From positions 6,668,871 to 6,732,870 of the forward strand of contig JAJEKV010000010.1 of NCBI GenBank assembly GCA_021234155.1: a DNA stretch of 64,000 nucleotides. The letters run 5' to 3'. The position numbers and the translations under genes are program-made. The notes beneath the pieces are model-generated. The model did no database searches. It was not told the origin of the DNA and saw only the letters and a program-made list of their open reading frames with translations. The DNA is from Isoetes taiwanensis (lineage: Eukaryota; Streptophyta; Lycopodiopsida; Isoetales; Isoetaceae). Numbering within the stretch: position 1 is the stretch's first letter; each line of letters begins with the position of its first letter. Shown here in pieces: positions 1 through 12,290 of this stretch.

Positions 1-315
1 TCTGTATCTCTTTTACTTGCGGTTCATAGTTTTGGTATTCTAGCTTTAAAGAAATAACATGTAAAGTATAAATAGGACATTTAAAAAGAGGCGCTTTTCA
101 TTGTCAGTGTCCTTGGATTCTTTGGATTCCTGCAACGACCAAGTTGTGGCGCATGTTGAAACAAAGACCATGGGTGGTTTTTATTCGTTTTTAGCAAAAG
201 CAACACTTGAAACAATACCTATTTTTAAAAAATAACGTGTTATCTTTCTATTAACTACATATCATATTGTGTAAAAACAATACGTCAAAATTAATAAAAG
301 ATTATTGTAGAGTCT
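1..315. other. AT-rich intergenic sequence
   Basis: I see no gene here. A short stretch near 107-150 (tccttggattcctgcaac and neighbours) recurs near 12,556-12,600, so part of it is probably an old repeat. Confidence 0.5.
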
Positions 316-560
316 TCCAGGAATAGCCCCTTTGGCTATGCACCCGACGGGCTACAGTCAGGTCCCAACACTTTTCAACCTACTCTGCAAAGTGTGCACA
401 GGAGGGGCGGATGGAGTGGACCACCCATTGCCATGTTCTTATGCCAGCCAAAACCATTGCCATGAATTCTGTCTGCAATGAACTCTGGAGACCCAAGCTT
501 GTCAGTCCATCCCTGTGTCTGAGCCTTGGGTAGGATCTCCCATATGCATTGTGCTGCGAG
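316..560 (+). repeat. Fragment of the LTR family seen complete at 34,074-36,324 and 43,268-44,924
   Basis: The segment reading gctacagtcaggtcccaaca, then tgcaaagtgtgcacaggagg and cttatgccagcc, matches the reverse strand of about 43,520-43,760 closely and 35,885-36,040 more loosely. It has no LTR ends and no primer site, so it is an internal LTR fragment left by an old insertion or deletion. Confidence 0.75.
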
Positions 561-1276
561 AACGTCATTGATGGATGCTCGCTCTGATTACGAGCACCGC
601 AGGAGGTACGACCATTTTTCTGATTCAAGTATTCTATGGCAGAGGGCATGTCATAGCTTCATAGCATTCAAGGCATCGGCCTGTATACCCATCTCTAGAT
701 ATATATGGTACAGATGGTTTCCCTTTCTACTGCTTCACATATGGTACAGAGTGTTGTGGTAAAACAAAGGCATTGTTCTTTTAGGGCAAAGGGATTCATG
801 CCCAGATTTTGAATGATGGGTTTGGTCCAGATGTCCGTTTGGGAAATTACTTCGTGGACATGTATTTGGAATGCTGCTGCTATGTTTGAGCTGTGGGCAT
901 TGGATTGGAACTGGGGTTATGCCTTGCCGTAGACTATGTAGACTATGTATTCATGTAGTGTTGTATTGTATGGGCACCAATGTGCCTAAATACTGTTTTA
1001 ACCCATGGCGTTGGGTCAAGGGGTGCCCCTTTAAAAGCGGGTCAGTTTGACCCTACGAAGACCTCAAATGGGCATGCAAGATGTATGCAGAGGGAATATC
1101 CTGTGAATTGTGCCATTTTAGAATATATTTGGGAATACATTATAACAACTTAATTTTCAGGAGTATCTCGTAGAATACATTAGGCAAAATGAAGGTTTGC
1201 CACGGTTCCCTGGCGGCTAACGGCAGTTTAAACGGCGGCAGACTCCGTCACATTTAAACCTTGCGAGGGCTTGGCC
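561..1276. other. Intergenic sequence upstream of the CHCH gene
   Basis: No coding segment recognised. The last 70 bases are GC-rich and lie directly before the start of the CHCH gene, so they probably hold its promoter and 5' UTR, but I see no clear TATA box. Confidence 0.4.
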
Positions 1277-1615
1277 ATGGCCATGGCCGACGGAAAGAAA
1301 GCGCCCTGCGCCTACGAGGCACTCGCCCTTCTCAACTGCGTCGCTTCGCCGGATTATGATCACAACAAATGCTTGGAGCTCCTTTCTGTCTTGAGAACTT
1401 GCATCAAGAAAGAGGTACGCCAAACTAGGGTTTAATTTATTCCTTCCAGATCGCCGATCGCCATAGCTATTGATGTGTATTCATTTCTTCTCTCTTGTTT
1501 TTTTTTTTTTTTTTTGTTACAGAATGTGAAAAGTTTTTCTTTAGATCAGAAAGTTGACTTCGGCAAGCAAGTATCCTCACCTTTAAAGGAAAAGCAGCAT
1601 GCAGGAGCAACTTGA
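1277..1615 (+). CDS. Twin-CX9C (CHCH) small mitochondrial protein, COX23/CHCHD7-like, two exons
   Basis: Exon 1 runs 1277-1414 (46 codons) and exon 2 runs 1523-1615. The intron has a GT donor at 1415 and, after a long T tract, an AG acceptor at 1521-1522; it is phase 0. The predicted protein is 76 residues. It has two CX9C motifs, C11-X9-C21 and C32-X9-C42, with an aromatic/leucine-rich pattern between them (APCAYEALALLNC). This is the coiled-coil-helix-coiled-coil-helix fold of intermembrane-space proteins imported by the MIA40 relay and involved in cytochrome c oxidase assembly. Size and spacing fit the plant COX23/CHCHD7-type group better than longer CHCH proteins. A second in-frame ATG lies at 1283. 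No frameshift or stop is seen, so it may be a live gene. Neighbouring sequence is repetitive and says nothing about function. Confidence 0.8.
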
Positions 1616-2250
1616 GATTTTGAAGAAATTGTATGTGATGTTTTTGGGAAGTAAAATTTGTGAAGCTCCAATCTGAGGTAACAGTTTTGCTGTTTTGTGA
1701 AACAAACTGAATATCACACAAACAGTGTGGATAGGCTAATTGATATATAGCTTTGATATATATATACCTTCCTGAACAGAGATCCATTATTATCCACCTC
1801 CTCCGCTGATGCGTCTGAGCATTTTGATTTTGTGATAAAATGCAATTATGCGGTTATACACATTTCAAAATTTTGCAAGATTCAATGAGAAAAAAAAAGG
1901 ATTGAATAAAGTGGGTAAAATAATCAGCTCAATCTTAATTATTTAATCTTGTCACAATAGGGTATTTGGGTGTTTGATTGAGATCCATACCATTTCTAGA
2001 TAGACTCCATGGATCTAAAATAAGGGGGTTTCTCCCCAAAAATCTGCCCATTCTTTCTTTTTAAAAATACCCAACCATCTAAAAATGTTACCGGCAATTT
2101 TCCGGCTTTAAAAACTTTCAAAAATTGCACTTTCATATATTGTTTTTGGTACTTTGAAATACAAGACGGTTAAAGGCATCACTATTTTCGAGCGTTGATA
2201 GACTCATTTTGTGGGCTATATGTGCCCTGAGCTCTATATGTGCCCTGAGC
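1616..2250. other. AT-rich 3' flank of the CHCH gene
   Basis: No gene seen. It probably holds the 3' UTR of the CHCH gene. At 2219-2253 the phrase tgtgccctgagctctat occurs twice in tandem, just before a TTCTA microsatellite. Confidence 0.4.
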
Positions 2251-2287
2251 TCTATTCTATTCTATTCTATTCTATTCTATTCTATTC
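2251..2287 (+). repeat. (TTCTA)n microsatellite, probable orphan LINE tail
   Basis: About seven TTCTA units in a row. The same pentamer ends both LINE copies in this window (4,511-4,533 and 14,016-14,035), so this is likely the tail of a severely truncated third copy, though no LINE sequence precedes it. Confidence 0.6.
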
Positions 2288-2513
2288 TTAAGCCATGCAT
2301 TATTCATATACCTAGTACCCAGAGCTTTCAAGCCATGGATTTCAATTGAAAAAAAAAGTACTTGCAACAATTTGTATGACCATTTCGGGGCGGGCACCGA
2401 TCCCTCCACGATAGGCATGGCTCACGGTTATCCGCAGGGGGATGTCATCATGGGCCTCTGACCTAGCTAATGGGAAGGCAAAGCATTTAGATGGCATGCG
2501 GTGAGCTTACGAA

Positions 2514-4030
2514 ATGGGGAATGGGCCTCCACCGGTGCCTCGTTCTCCGCGGCATTGTTCAATAAAGCATTGCGAGAGGCTTCCCTCGCAATGGACCACT
2601 AGTAGAGTAGTGCCCATATACAAAGCGGGGGACCCTCAATGTCCGGCCAACTACCGTACTATTATGGTCGACTCTCTCTTTGCAAAAGCTGTTGGGCATC
2701 CTTGAGCGTGGGGCCGACAATATGGGCGCGTGAGGAAACGGAGGTCGCGAGCTCTTACACAAAGGCTTTTTCCCGGACATTCCACCATTGATCATATATT
2801 CACTCTGCGCACATTGATTGAAGATAGCGGTGAATCGCCGCGAGAACCTCGTGCATCGTTGTTTCGTGGATTTTGCAAAGGCATTCGACCACGCACCCGC
2901 AATAAGCTATGGGACGATTAAGGGCGGTTTGGGGACCCCCTCGACTTCTGCGGAATGCGATATATAGTCATGAGGCATGCTCGGCCGTATCACATCAGCC
3001 AAAGACCCCGGTGACCGGTAGCATTGAGTGCGTCCGGGTTGCCCCTCTCCCCACACTCTTTGGCCTGTACATTGATCGGTTGGAAGATTGGCTCTCGAGC
3101 ATGGGGTGCGGGCGCACATATCATGCATCACACAATCCCAAGAACTCATATATCTTGACGATGTCAACCTCATGGCCTATACTCCGGAGGACATGCAACG
3201 CCACTGGATGCTCTTGACACTTTTGCCAATTCAATCGGCATGCGCGAAGTTAACTTGGCCAAAACTAGGGTGTCGCTAGTTGCATCATCCCGTCGACCAA
3301 GGCTTCCCACATTCACTTACCGGGGCAAGAGGTGGAGGTGGCTCCGACCTACAAGTACTTGGGGATTGAGTTCTCAACTACCACCCATTGGGATGCGGCT
3401 ATCGGGTTCGGGGTCAACTGCGGGTTGGAAAGCACTATATGCCATCGCGAAACAAGCGACCACAAAGGCGAGTTGTATGCACAGGGTCACCATCACATTT
3501 GTTTGGGCCTTGGTTGAGCCGGCCCTTTTGTATGGGGCGAAGTGTGGGGTCCGGTGATATCCCTCAACACTGAATGATCTCGAGCAGTGCGAAGGCCTTC
3601 TTGGCACGGGCCCCGGGGGTGAAGTCCACGATTCCGCACCCGATCCTACTCCAGAGACGGGCTTTTACCCCTTCAACGGGCCGCATTGGAACGCCATATC
3701 GTTTACTTCCAAAAGGTGGTCACTATGGTCGATACACGCTTGCCCCGCCTTGCTTTGGCCACGGCAATGTGTCCCCAATGCACGAAATCCTGGCGGAAAG
3801 ACAAGCGGGCTGCGGTGGTTCTCACGCGGGGTGTGCGGGCAGCAGTCCGGCGTCCGTCGGGGACAAAGAAAGATCGCGAGGCACTTAAACTATACCTTGA
3901 TGCTACTTTCCTTCCAAGTCATGGGATCGCGAGGGCTCGACGCATGTTAAGGCGGCACACTATCGGCAAACAAGTCAATCCTAGGCTCACAAGAGGCCCA
4001 CACCGGTTTTGTACACCCAAATACCCATGA
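2514..4030 (+). pseudogene. LINE ORF2 reverse transcriptase, frameshifted
   Basis: Pieces of a LINE-type RT are spread over three frames. In order I see a finger-domain motif (TSRVVPIYKAGDPQCPANYR near 2,605-2,665), a GHSTIDHIFTLRTLIE helix near 2,775, a LFGLYIDRLEDWL segment near 3,060, a YLDDVNLMAYTPED remnant of the YADD active-site box near 3,150, and the thumb-proximal phrase PTYKYLGIEFSTTTHWDAAI near 3,350. The C-terminal piece (KAFLARAPGVKS near 3,590) matches the better-preserved copy at 12,885-13,376. The catalytic box has lost its typical form and there are many indels, so this copy is dead. The endonuclease domain is not recognisable. Clade assignment is not possible by eye. Confidence 0.8.
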
Positions 4031-4380
4031 AGAAACGCAGGCTTATAGCTTCCATTCGCCAGCGGGGCACATCGCCTCGCATTGAAACAGGGGTTTGGCT
4101 CGTGAAGCACGAGAGCAAAGGCTTTGCCGATGCACTGCCACCGGTGCGATTGAGGATGAATGTCATGCCCTCCAGGACACGCCCGACATTTGCCCATATC
4201 CGAGAGCCGATATGTTCGATTATTAGTGCCCGGCCAGCCGTTGCATCGGTTATTGACTACGGCGCCGGTGGGTTTGTTGGGGTCATACCTCCGGGGAGGT
4301 TATGGATGCACGACTTCGTTTGTGTCCAACGGGACGGTATTGAACTGTCCTATGCAATTGTACAGTGTGCCAGCAGGCTT

Positions 4381-4445
4381 ATTACTGCTAAGATTTTTCC
4401 CTCGAAAACCCTTCAGGGCAGGGGTTTTTTAATCCTGTCAGTAAT
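4381..4445 (+). other. Conserved LINE 3' UTR stem-loop
   Basis: An outer stem, ATTACTG at 4381-4387 paired with CAGTAAT at 4439-4445, encloses an inner stem AAAACCC pairing with GGGGTTTT. The same two-stem layout is kept at 13,890-13,954 in the second LINE copy. A 3' hairpin followed by a short tandem tail is the known arrangement in LINEs whose RT recognises its own RNA 3' end; that function here is inference. Confidence 0.6.
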
Positions 4446-4537
4446 ATGCTTGCTGCTCTCTTTTTGTTTGGGTCCCATAGGCCAATTGGTCTCCGTGGAC
4501 GCTAAAAATCCTATTCTATTCTATTCTATTCTAATCT

Positions 4538-7500
4538 TTTATTTGTTGGGGATTGGACATAAGTGTGACTTCGCCCTTAGCCAATATTCAACTCAATGGT
4601 ACAGTTAGAGAATATTAAAAGTAATTATAAAGTCGCTTGGACAATATTCGAAGTAATTACAATATTCAGCTGTCTTTTTCAGGTAGCTGATTTTTTTTTT
4701 TCACAGTTGTTGCCGAAATTTGTCATTATATTTGTTACATGTTGTTCTAATTTGTCTATTCACATTTCGATGGTGTTTACCTTCTATTGACATTCCCTTA
4801 TACATCAATTCATGTAAATGCATGCGCCATTTATACATAAATGTTATATGAACAATACATAATTTTTGGGTTGGCAATGTTAGAGGTAAAAATGTTCGCG
4901 GCTCCATTGGCACATCATTGTTAAGAACATCATAAGATGGCATATTTCTCTTTACTGATGACAAACTAAGTTTGCACAATCATCTTTGTATTAGGAGGCT
5001 ACTTACGCAAAGGTTGGGAGTAAGATTTTGATGTAGTATTATATTTAAGGTCATATATATACAGGTTTTAAGGAGCTTCTTGCCAAATTTGAGCAGCTTA
5101 ATTTCTTGAATTTGTTTTCGCACTTGTTCTCCAAATTCCAATGGTTGAAGGAAGGCATTTTTTTTTCTGGCTATAAGTAGAAAGTGTCAGACTACCTCCA
5201 AGCCCTGATTCGCATGTCGATTCTTGAGGAGGTGCTGTGGTTGGACATTGAAGGAGCATTGGAGTGATGGAGCATGTAGGCGACTAGGTTGCTTGGTAGG
5301 TTGATTGTTAGGCGTAGTCTTTTGCCTGCAGGTCCGGGCATTCGGAGGTGAGGAGCTAATCAGGTGTGGGCTTCAATTTTTGTGTATGTATTTTTGTGCG
5401 AAGTCTGTGGCAAGAAAATGCTTTTGAGAAGAGATGCCTTCCTGGAGGTGAGGGTCTACAAGGTGGTGGAGCAACTAAATTTGTTTGATACTGTATCAGG
5501 CATGCAAAGGAAATCAAGGGCAAGGTTGAAGGCATTCGTTAGATGTAGAGGGGATTGAAGGCATTCGTTGGATGCAGAGGGATAGAGAGCCGAGTTTAGC
5601 AGGGCTAGGGAGGTTCAGAAGAGGAGTTTTGGAGGAGATAGGGGGGATGCCCACCTATGGCACACTTAACAGCAAAACAGTTATAAAGTCCTCCATATAT
5701 ATCCAAATCACATGATTGTAAGTTCTGTAGATGCCCAAGATGTTGAAGAACAATATAGCAAAAAAAAAAAAAAATTTACGAAACAGAAACATTTGGATAA
5801 GACAACAAAACATTACATAAACATAGCATCTACATTGCATTGCAGGTTGCTGGACTAATAGGCAGTAACAGTAACATATAAGGACTATTATGAAGCTTAA
5901 TAAGGACAACATTATGTAGTTGTCAATGCCAAGATTATCTTATATTATAATGTTTTAGTGCAAGTAATGGACCACGCCCTAAATCGGACGGATGAGATTC
6001 GCTCTCTCTGTTTAACGGTCAAGATTGCCCCTTAACAAAACTATCTTTTTTTCTTCTCTCTTTATCCTGGGCACCGCATTCCTCCATATCCACATGCTGG
6101 GCAGCCCCTTCTCTGTTATAACCTTATTCGGCTTATGGCCCTTTCCGTTATAACCCTAACGAGCAAGCAGGCATGCTATGGCCTTTCTGGATTGGTTGGG
6201 AGAGGATGCAGATTGGCTTAAAAAATCAAACAAACAATGGGCTTTGGCAAGTATGGCATCTACGATTCTGCGAACTCCCGTTTAGCGATGGTGGCTCGGG
6301 CTTCACTTTTTTGCGACCGTGGCATCTACGGATATGGCGTAACTCCTTTCGCTTGGCTATGGGGTCTCGGGCTCCAGCTTGATGGCTCCAGCTTCTTCGT
6401 GAGGTCCACAACCATATGTTTCAAATACGATTTATTTTTTCTTGCCACTACGAAAACGAATTGCTATGTTTTGGTTGCATAATGCCCCGCACCTCCACGC
6501 CTTTATGCACCACATAGAGTCGGTATGCATATCACATGTCTCCAGATTTTTGATACTTTACTTTGTATCTCTCTCCGATTGTGAATCCCTCAATATTTAC
6601 ATTCACTACCGGACTTTTGCAAAGAGACTACAAGCAACCATGCACATCTTTATAATCCGACTCTATTTAAATCTTGTTTGCTTTAAATATGATATTAGGA
6701 ACTCCAAAGGACATATCTTCTACTCTTCTACCTTTAGTTTCGAAGGTAAAATCTCAGGGCTTTATTTTGCAATCTATAAGATAGTTTCTTTTGTGGTTGT
6801 GTCCAATTTTTTCAAGCCTTCTTTGGGATATATGAACATGGCGGAGGGCAATAGCAGCCTTTCCATGATTAAGTTTGATTGCATTGTTTTAATGCGTGTG
6901 TAGAACACAAGGATTGTTTCATGTTCAAGTGGTGCTACAACCGGCAAAGATTAATGCAGAGAGCAATGATCTATTTTCCAATGACCGTGAAAGTCCGTGA
7001 GATGTCTTTTTAAATCGGATTATCCGAAGCGGCCCATTTCCATTTTATAATGTGCACAAGGATTGTTTCATGGTTTTGAAGTGGTGCTACGAGAGCAAGT
7101 AGATGTTGAAGAAAATCAAGGTAGCAAACAACCTCTATGGAGACAAAGAACTTCTTTTATGAACAAGAAAAGAGTAACAAACGCCTTTGATCGGGTTAAA
7201 CGCTTCGCTTTGTTATCTTTTTATTAGCTTTATTGTATTTGCCCATGTTGGTTCCTTTATAGCTTATAGCGAATTCAAACCATGTTGTATATAAAGAATC
7301 TAGAGCATCTTGCGTGGATTGAGGAATCAATGATGTTGGCATGATAATATTTTTAGCTTCCCGTAGATTTACTTTATGATTGTGAATTTGTCGATTTTTT
7401 TCCCACTATTGCTTCGCTCATATAGTGGTTTGCATTTACACTTTTGACGCATCGTTTTCAAGCAGACAACATTGAGAGGTTGAAGCCTGCTCTAGATATT

Positions 7501-9330
7501 TTCCTAATCACGCCAAAGCACTTGGCATCCCCTCAACCGAGGTATTCATTTCCATAAGAAATCAAAGAAAGAAATCCTTCATTATATATTCTTCCATTCT
7601 GATTCTTTCGAGCATGTTTGAATTAGGTATGATTTGTGCATGTACACCGGTGTCTAAATTATAACAATGTCAACTGCCAAAGACAAGGGCATTTTCGAGC
7701 TTCTAGAAGGCGCTGGCCTTAAATTTGGCATGCCTACATCTGCAAATGCGGCTGCAAAGATGGGGCTCTAAGCCGTGCATCTGTACTGCGAAGAAATAAA
7801 AAAATAGAAGAGGACATTGACATCAACTATGCGGACTTCGGCTTCATCTTCCTCAAGGCTTGATGTTTCGTACCAGCGGGAGCCTCTCGAAACAACCATC
7901 AATCGATCTCTACGCACCGGTAGGAATCTCGTGGCGACCATTAATCCAATATCATTTAATCCTGCTTTTGTAATGCCCATGGGTTCCAGCCCGCTTCTCT
8001 GATTCCTACCATGCCAATGGGTTTTGATTCCTTTGCTTCGCCATTACCATCTTTGGAATGATGGGGCAATGTAGTTTGTTTACTAGAGAAGGGTGTCTCT
8101 CTCACGTTTCTTTTATGTTCTACTTTCTTCCGTTTTTCTTAATCCAGATGATATTTGAGCCTATGCCATGATTCCGCACTGTTTGGCTCCTGAGCTTTCT
8201 TCGTTGCCATTATGCTCTATTTATGATTTCATCCCGGACTCACTTTGGGATAGCTTTCTAAATTGAAAATTCTTTCTTTGTCCATGAACAATGTTACCGG
8301 ATGTATTGATGCTTTAGCCCTTGTCATCTCTTAATCTATCTTTTAATTTCATGGTAAGTTCTTTTCCCCGCCCATTTTGGTAGTCTTATCAATCTGCCTA
8401 AAATAGACTTAAGTTGTAATGCTTTATTTCGTGCAATTCGAAAAAAGATTTAGGGAAGTTGAGAGATCCGAATGCTTTAAATCCAGCTTCCAATAGCTTA
8501 AATGTTGACTTACCTCCCAATATCATGATATGTTCAATACTTGAGAATTCAATTTGTCCAACAATTTCTTTCGTAGCAGATTGCGTGTTTTCATCTCCAA
8601 GCTTTCATGAGCTGATATTGAAGCATGAGAGATATTAAAGATGCAGATAAATGACATGGCGCCACCTCTATAAGATGGTGAAACTGTTAAGCCAACAACA
8701 TTGCCTATCATGGGTTCAAGTCATGCCAATGTGGCATGACTTTAAAATACTATCCATCCATCCCCTTTACAATCTCTAATTCTATCGACCTGCCTACTAA
8801 TATTCTATGCATACACAATAGCTGCACTTTGACAAACTCCTAACCGATTGAGATTGTTGGCAAGTTGCTTTCAAAGAAAATTAACATTGCTAAATTATTA
8901 ACTTTTTGGAAATATAGACTTTTAAACGTTCTTAAACTTAAAGGATATGTCCTTTGTAAATAGAATTTTTGTTGCTTTTGCATGATGCAAAGTGACGGAA
9001 GAAGTTCTAACGGCCTTGGATAACTCTGCATTGCACGCATTTACCAAAAAGTTGGAAACCAGTTATAAACTCACTAAAGATAACAATAAATATGAAACAT
9101 GTGTGTGAATTGTTTTTTAGGAGCAATTCCATTGATTAAGATAAAGCAAAGACTATTCAAATTACATTTGTCACTGATTATGTCAGACACATACCGATTT
9201 ATTCTCAAATACAGTGAGAACTAACAAAAGACCACATGAGTTATGTGGTGAGAACCAACAAAAGATCACATCACTTATTTAGGATGCACGCTTTTCTCAT
9301 TGTGGCCAAAACATTTGCCAGCTTTGGACT
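4538..9330. other. Long intergenic stretch without a recognisable gene
   Basis: AT-rich, with only short open frames. A poly(A) run lies at 5,760-5,774. A short ORF at 6,178-6,285 (35 codons, MAFLDWLGEDADWL...) follows gene-like 5' sequence, and an exon-like piece (ERLKPALDIFLITPKHLASP near 7,475-7,545, followed by GT) may be debris of an unidentified gene. I recognise no family in any of these. Confidence 0.4.
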
Positions 9331-9333
9331 TAT

Positions 9334-9409
9334 GCCCAGCAACGCTGGGCACCATTACTAGTAATGGAATATTATCCTATACTAGTTATGGTGCCCGGCG
9401 TTGCCGGGC
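9334..9409. repeat. Nested palindrome, 76 bp
   Basis: Two arms of about 29 bp (left GCCCAGCAACGCTGGGCACC, right ending GGTGCCCGGCGTTGCCGGGC) form a long hairpin with roughly four mismatches. Each arm also contains its own small palindrome, GCCCAGC-AAC-GCTGGGC on the left and GCCCGGC-GTT-GCCGGGC on the right, so alternative one-, two- or cruciform folds are possible. It may be a hairpin-type transposon end (Helitron 3' ends carry GC-rich hairpins), but no flanking Helitron sequence is recognised. Confidence 0.6.
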
Positions 9410-10364
9410 TTAACTACATTTGAAAGGGTGGTTGCTTGATTGTTGGCTAGAATAAAGAATGTGGCGATTGTGTTTTTGACATGATGCCAAAAATAAGGAA
9501 AGGTGTGAATGTGAGTGTGGGTATGAGGAGCATTATTGGATGTTTTGAGTTGATTTATTGTGCAATAGAAATGCCAAAGGAGACGCCTCTAGCTTCATGG
9601 CGAAATGCATCTTAATGTGAAATAGATAGAAATGTGAAGATGACACTCCTGGCATACTCCATCCCTTGATTGAGGCATTGAGTACATACACAAATCGATC
9701 ATTATAACAATAAAGAATGATGTTCTATTCATTTGAATTTGGAAATATCAGTGGTAAGTCTTATTAGTTACTTTACCTATGTTCACTTCCTTTCAACATT
9801 AATGATGAAGCTTTCAATGTACATGCACTCATAAGTATCTTGTTTATTTGAAATGTCTAAGATGATTTTTGTGTGGAAACAAATATAATCACATGTCACT
9901 AATATGCTTTTGATTGACCATCTTTATACATATTGACCAATCGATATACATGTAGTAATGGTTGGCATGCACATACATCGAGATGCAATGTAATGGCCCA
10001 GTGTTCAGTAAAGAAAAGAAATCTATAGAGTCCAAAAATTTTCTCTTATATTTTATAGGCAAAAAAGGTGGGTATATATAACTTTTGATCATTGTCAATA
10101 TTAAGTGTTTCTCTGGCATCAGCACACACACATTGGCTTTGACTTTTTTAAGAAATCAAAGAATATTGAAATCTTGATATAAAAATTGCATGTGTATGCT
10201 TGGAATTTGCAGACCTTAAAGTGATGATGCGTAGCATTGACAGGTGTAGGTACAAATATTACCTAGGTTAATTCAAGAGGGGGAAAGAAAGTAATGGGAG
10301 AAGGATTGTGATATTTCCAACAAAAGTTTCGATTCTATATGTTTAAAAATTGGAAGCATTCTTG

Positions 10365-10584
10365 TATGAGGTGTCAAATAATTCATGAGATGATGGTATG
10401 AGGTTGTCGAATACCTCACAACATGATCGAAAAGGTTGTGAATCACTATAAAACTGTCTTATTATATTGGCCATGTGAGGTTGTGAAATAATTCATGACA
10501 TGATCATATGAGGTTGTCGAGTACTTCACAACATGATCCAAAAGGTTGTGAATCACTATAAAACTATCTTATTATGTTGGCCAT
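10365..10584. repeat. Tandem duplication, about 110-bp unit, two copies
   Basis: Both units contain aataattcatga, tatgaggttgtcga, cacaacatgatc, aaaaggttgtgaatcactat and end in ttggccat. Offset between copies is 110 bp, with roughly ten per cent divergence by eye. No coding potential. Confidence 0.7.
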
Positions 10585-11531
10585 ACCTACATGCAAGCCA
10601 TTGGAGGAAATTCAGGCAACTAATATAAGTTTGTAGGTGAGTTTTGTACTTGAAATTTGACGATTTATTGAAGGACGTCATTAAAAGCTTAAACATTCGT
10701 CGCGGCGGGCTTATCTAAACAATCTTCATTGGGTTCATCTCATCAAAGATGGCTGGCTTAGTGTAGGTAATTCATTCTAGAATCTACATTTTTTGAGCAA
10801 AAACACTATGAAATAATGGATACATGACCATGAACTTGCAGCATGCCAATAAATGAAATAGTAGTTGCAAAGCTAGCTAAGAACCTCTAGATTGCTGCAT
10901 AATATGCAAATATCCATTTACCACCCAATTCCGCTTTAATATACTAAGTTACTAACAAAAGCCAAAACGAAGAGTTGCAAAACCTGCCATGCTGTAGGTG
11001 TTACTATATTCCTTTCTGTTTGTCTCAAGCTCATCGCAAGGTACGTGCCTTCAACTTCTTATATTTAGTGTTGGTATTGTAGGCTGAACCCATTAGAACT
11101 TATAAGTTGTCTCAAACAATGTCTTAAGAAACACCATCCGCATACCTTTGAAGGGAAACCACCAGCCAGAATGCTGAGAATGATCATTTTGATGCTGACC
11201 TTGAATATGTTGAATAAAATGCATTATTGCTGCTGACTCCATGCTGTTGTTTCCTAAAGGCTTCAGAAAATGAATGTGTACTTTAAAATTGCTAAATTAT
11301 ATTCACAAAGCCCTCCACCAGATCTAGCTAGGTAGATATATGTTTGTTTAAATTAGTTTTCAAGAACATAGAAAAATAGCATGCCATTAGTTGTTGATTG
11401 ACCTTCATCAATATTGAAATACCAGAACACTAACACTACGTATGCTTGGAGAACATAGAAAAATAGCATGTCATTCGTTCTACGATGTAATCCTTGCCAT
11501 AGTCTTCTGATGGCCCAAAATGTTCTAATAT

Positions 11532-12290
11532 GTGAAGAGAAATTATAAAAGATCTAGAAAAGCTTGGCCAAGGACATTTGAGCAACCCAATTGCATATCC
11601 AATGCCCTAGAAAAACTCAGAATGTCAGAGTACAATAAAGGCCAACTTAAAAGAATAACTGTAGAATGCATATTTATTATCAAAATTGGATGTGAGACCT
11701 TTGAGTCCTCTGCAGTTGCTACGGAGAGCCTCCAGAAACATCTAGTGAATGCCTACATCTATTATCTGCTCCAAACCATCCGGCTATTCCTGCACACAAC
11801 GAAAAGGCTTTTAGAGCATTTCATTACAGATCTAAATGCATCCATAAGTTTACCAACGTAAAAAAACACCATCCATTTTACAAATATTGTACCGGAGAAT
11901 CGCACCTCAATTCCAGACCAAAATGTCACCTATGGGATTTGGTCCCTAGCTTTGATACTCATTGTTCACTACTTTTGGCAGGAATTCCCAGCGAATGGTT
12001 CCAGATTAAATGCTGGGTATCAACTACCTTCTGAACTTTTCCTTATTATATATTCAAGAAATAAAAAGCAAACACTGATCTTGCCCGAAGTCTTAAAGGT
12101 TAAGGTGGAAGCTATCTTTCCGCATGATGTCTATTGTGGGCATATGGAACTACAGGTCAAGAAGAAAGGAAGCAATATATTTTCGTTCAAGACAACGGGC
12201 ACACCATTGTCACAAACACTGACCAAATGTGGAGAGTATAATTTCAAATTCTACTTGGTAGTGCATATGGAGGATGTTTTCCGCCTTTAG
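11532..12290 (+). other. Coding-like remnant of unknown identity
   Basis: Two plus-strand frames of 109 and 112 codons (11,532-11,861 and 11,952-12,290) are longer than expected in such AT-rich DNA. The second (VKVEAIFPHDVYCGHMELQV..., then TKCGEYNFKFYLVV) has the alternating pattern of a beta-sandwich repeat. I do not recognise a family and see no splice sites joining the two pieces. Confidence 0.25.

Larger units (their letters stand above)
2380..4533 (+). mobile_element. Decayed non-LTR retrotransposon (LINE), copy 1
   Basis: A plus-strand element with remnants of reverse transcriptase, a structured 3' UTR and a TTCTA pentanucleotide tail at 4,511-4,533. The last 150 bases (hairpin, then gggtcccataggccaattgg, then the tail) match 13,890-14,035, which fixes the 3' end. 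The 5' end is uncertain; similarity to LINE coding sequence becomes readable near 2,500. No target-site duplication could be confirmed by eye. Confidence 0.8.

Noticed and set aside
5364-5912. Small plus- and minus-strand ORFs at 5.4-5.9 kb
   Set aside because: Low-complexity or AT-rich composition, no splice context and no family resemblance.
11952-12290. SMC-hinge or DMS3-like gene fragment
   Set aside because: The beta-rich pattern is suggestive, but I could not match any diagnostic motif.
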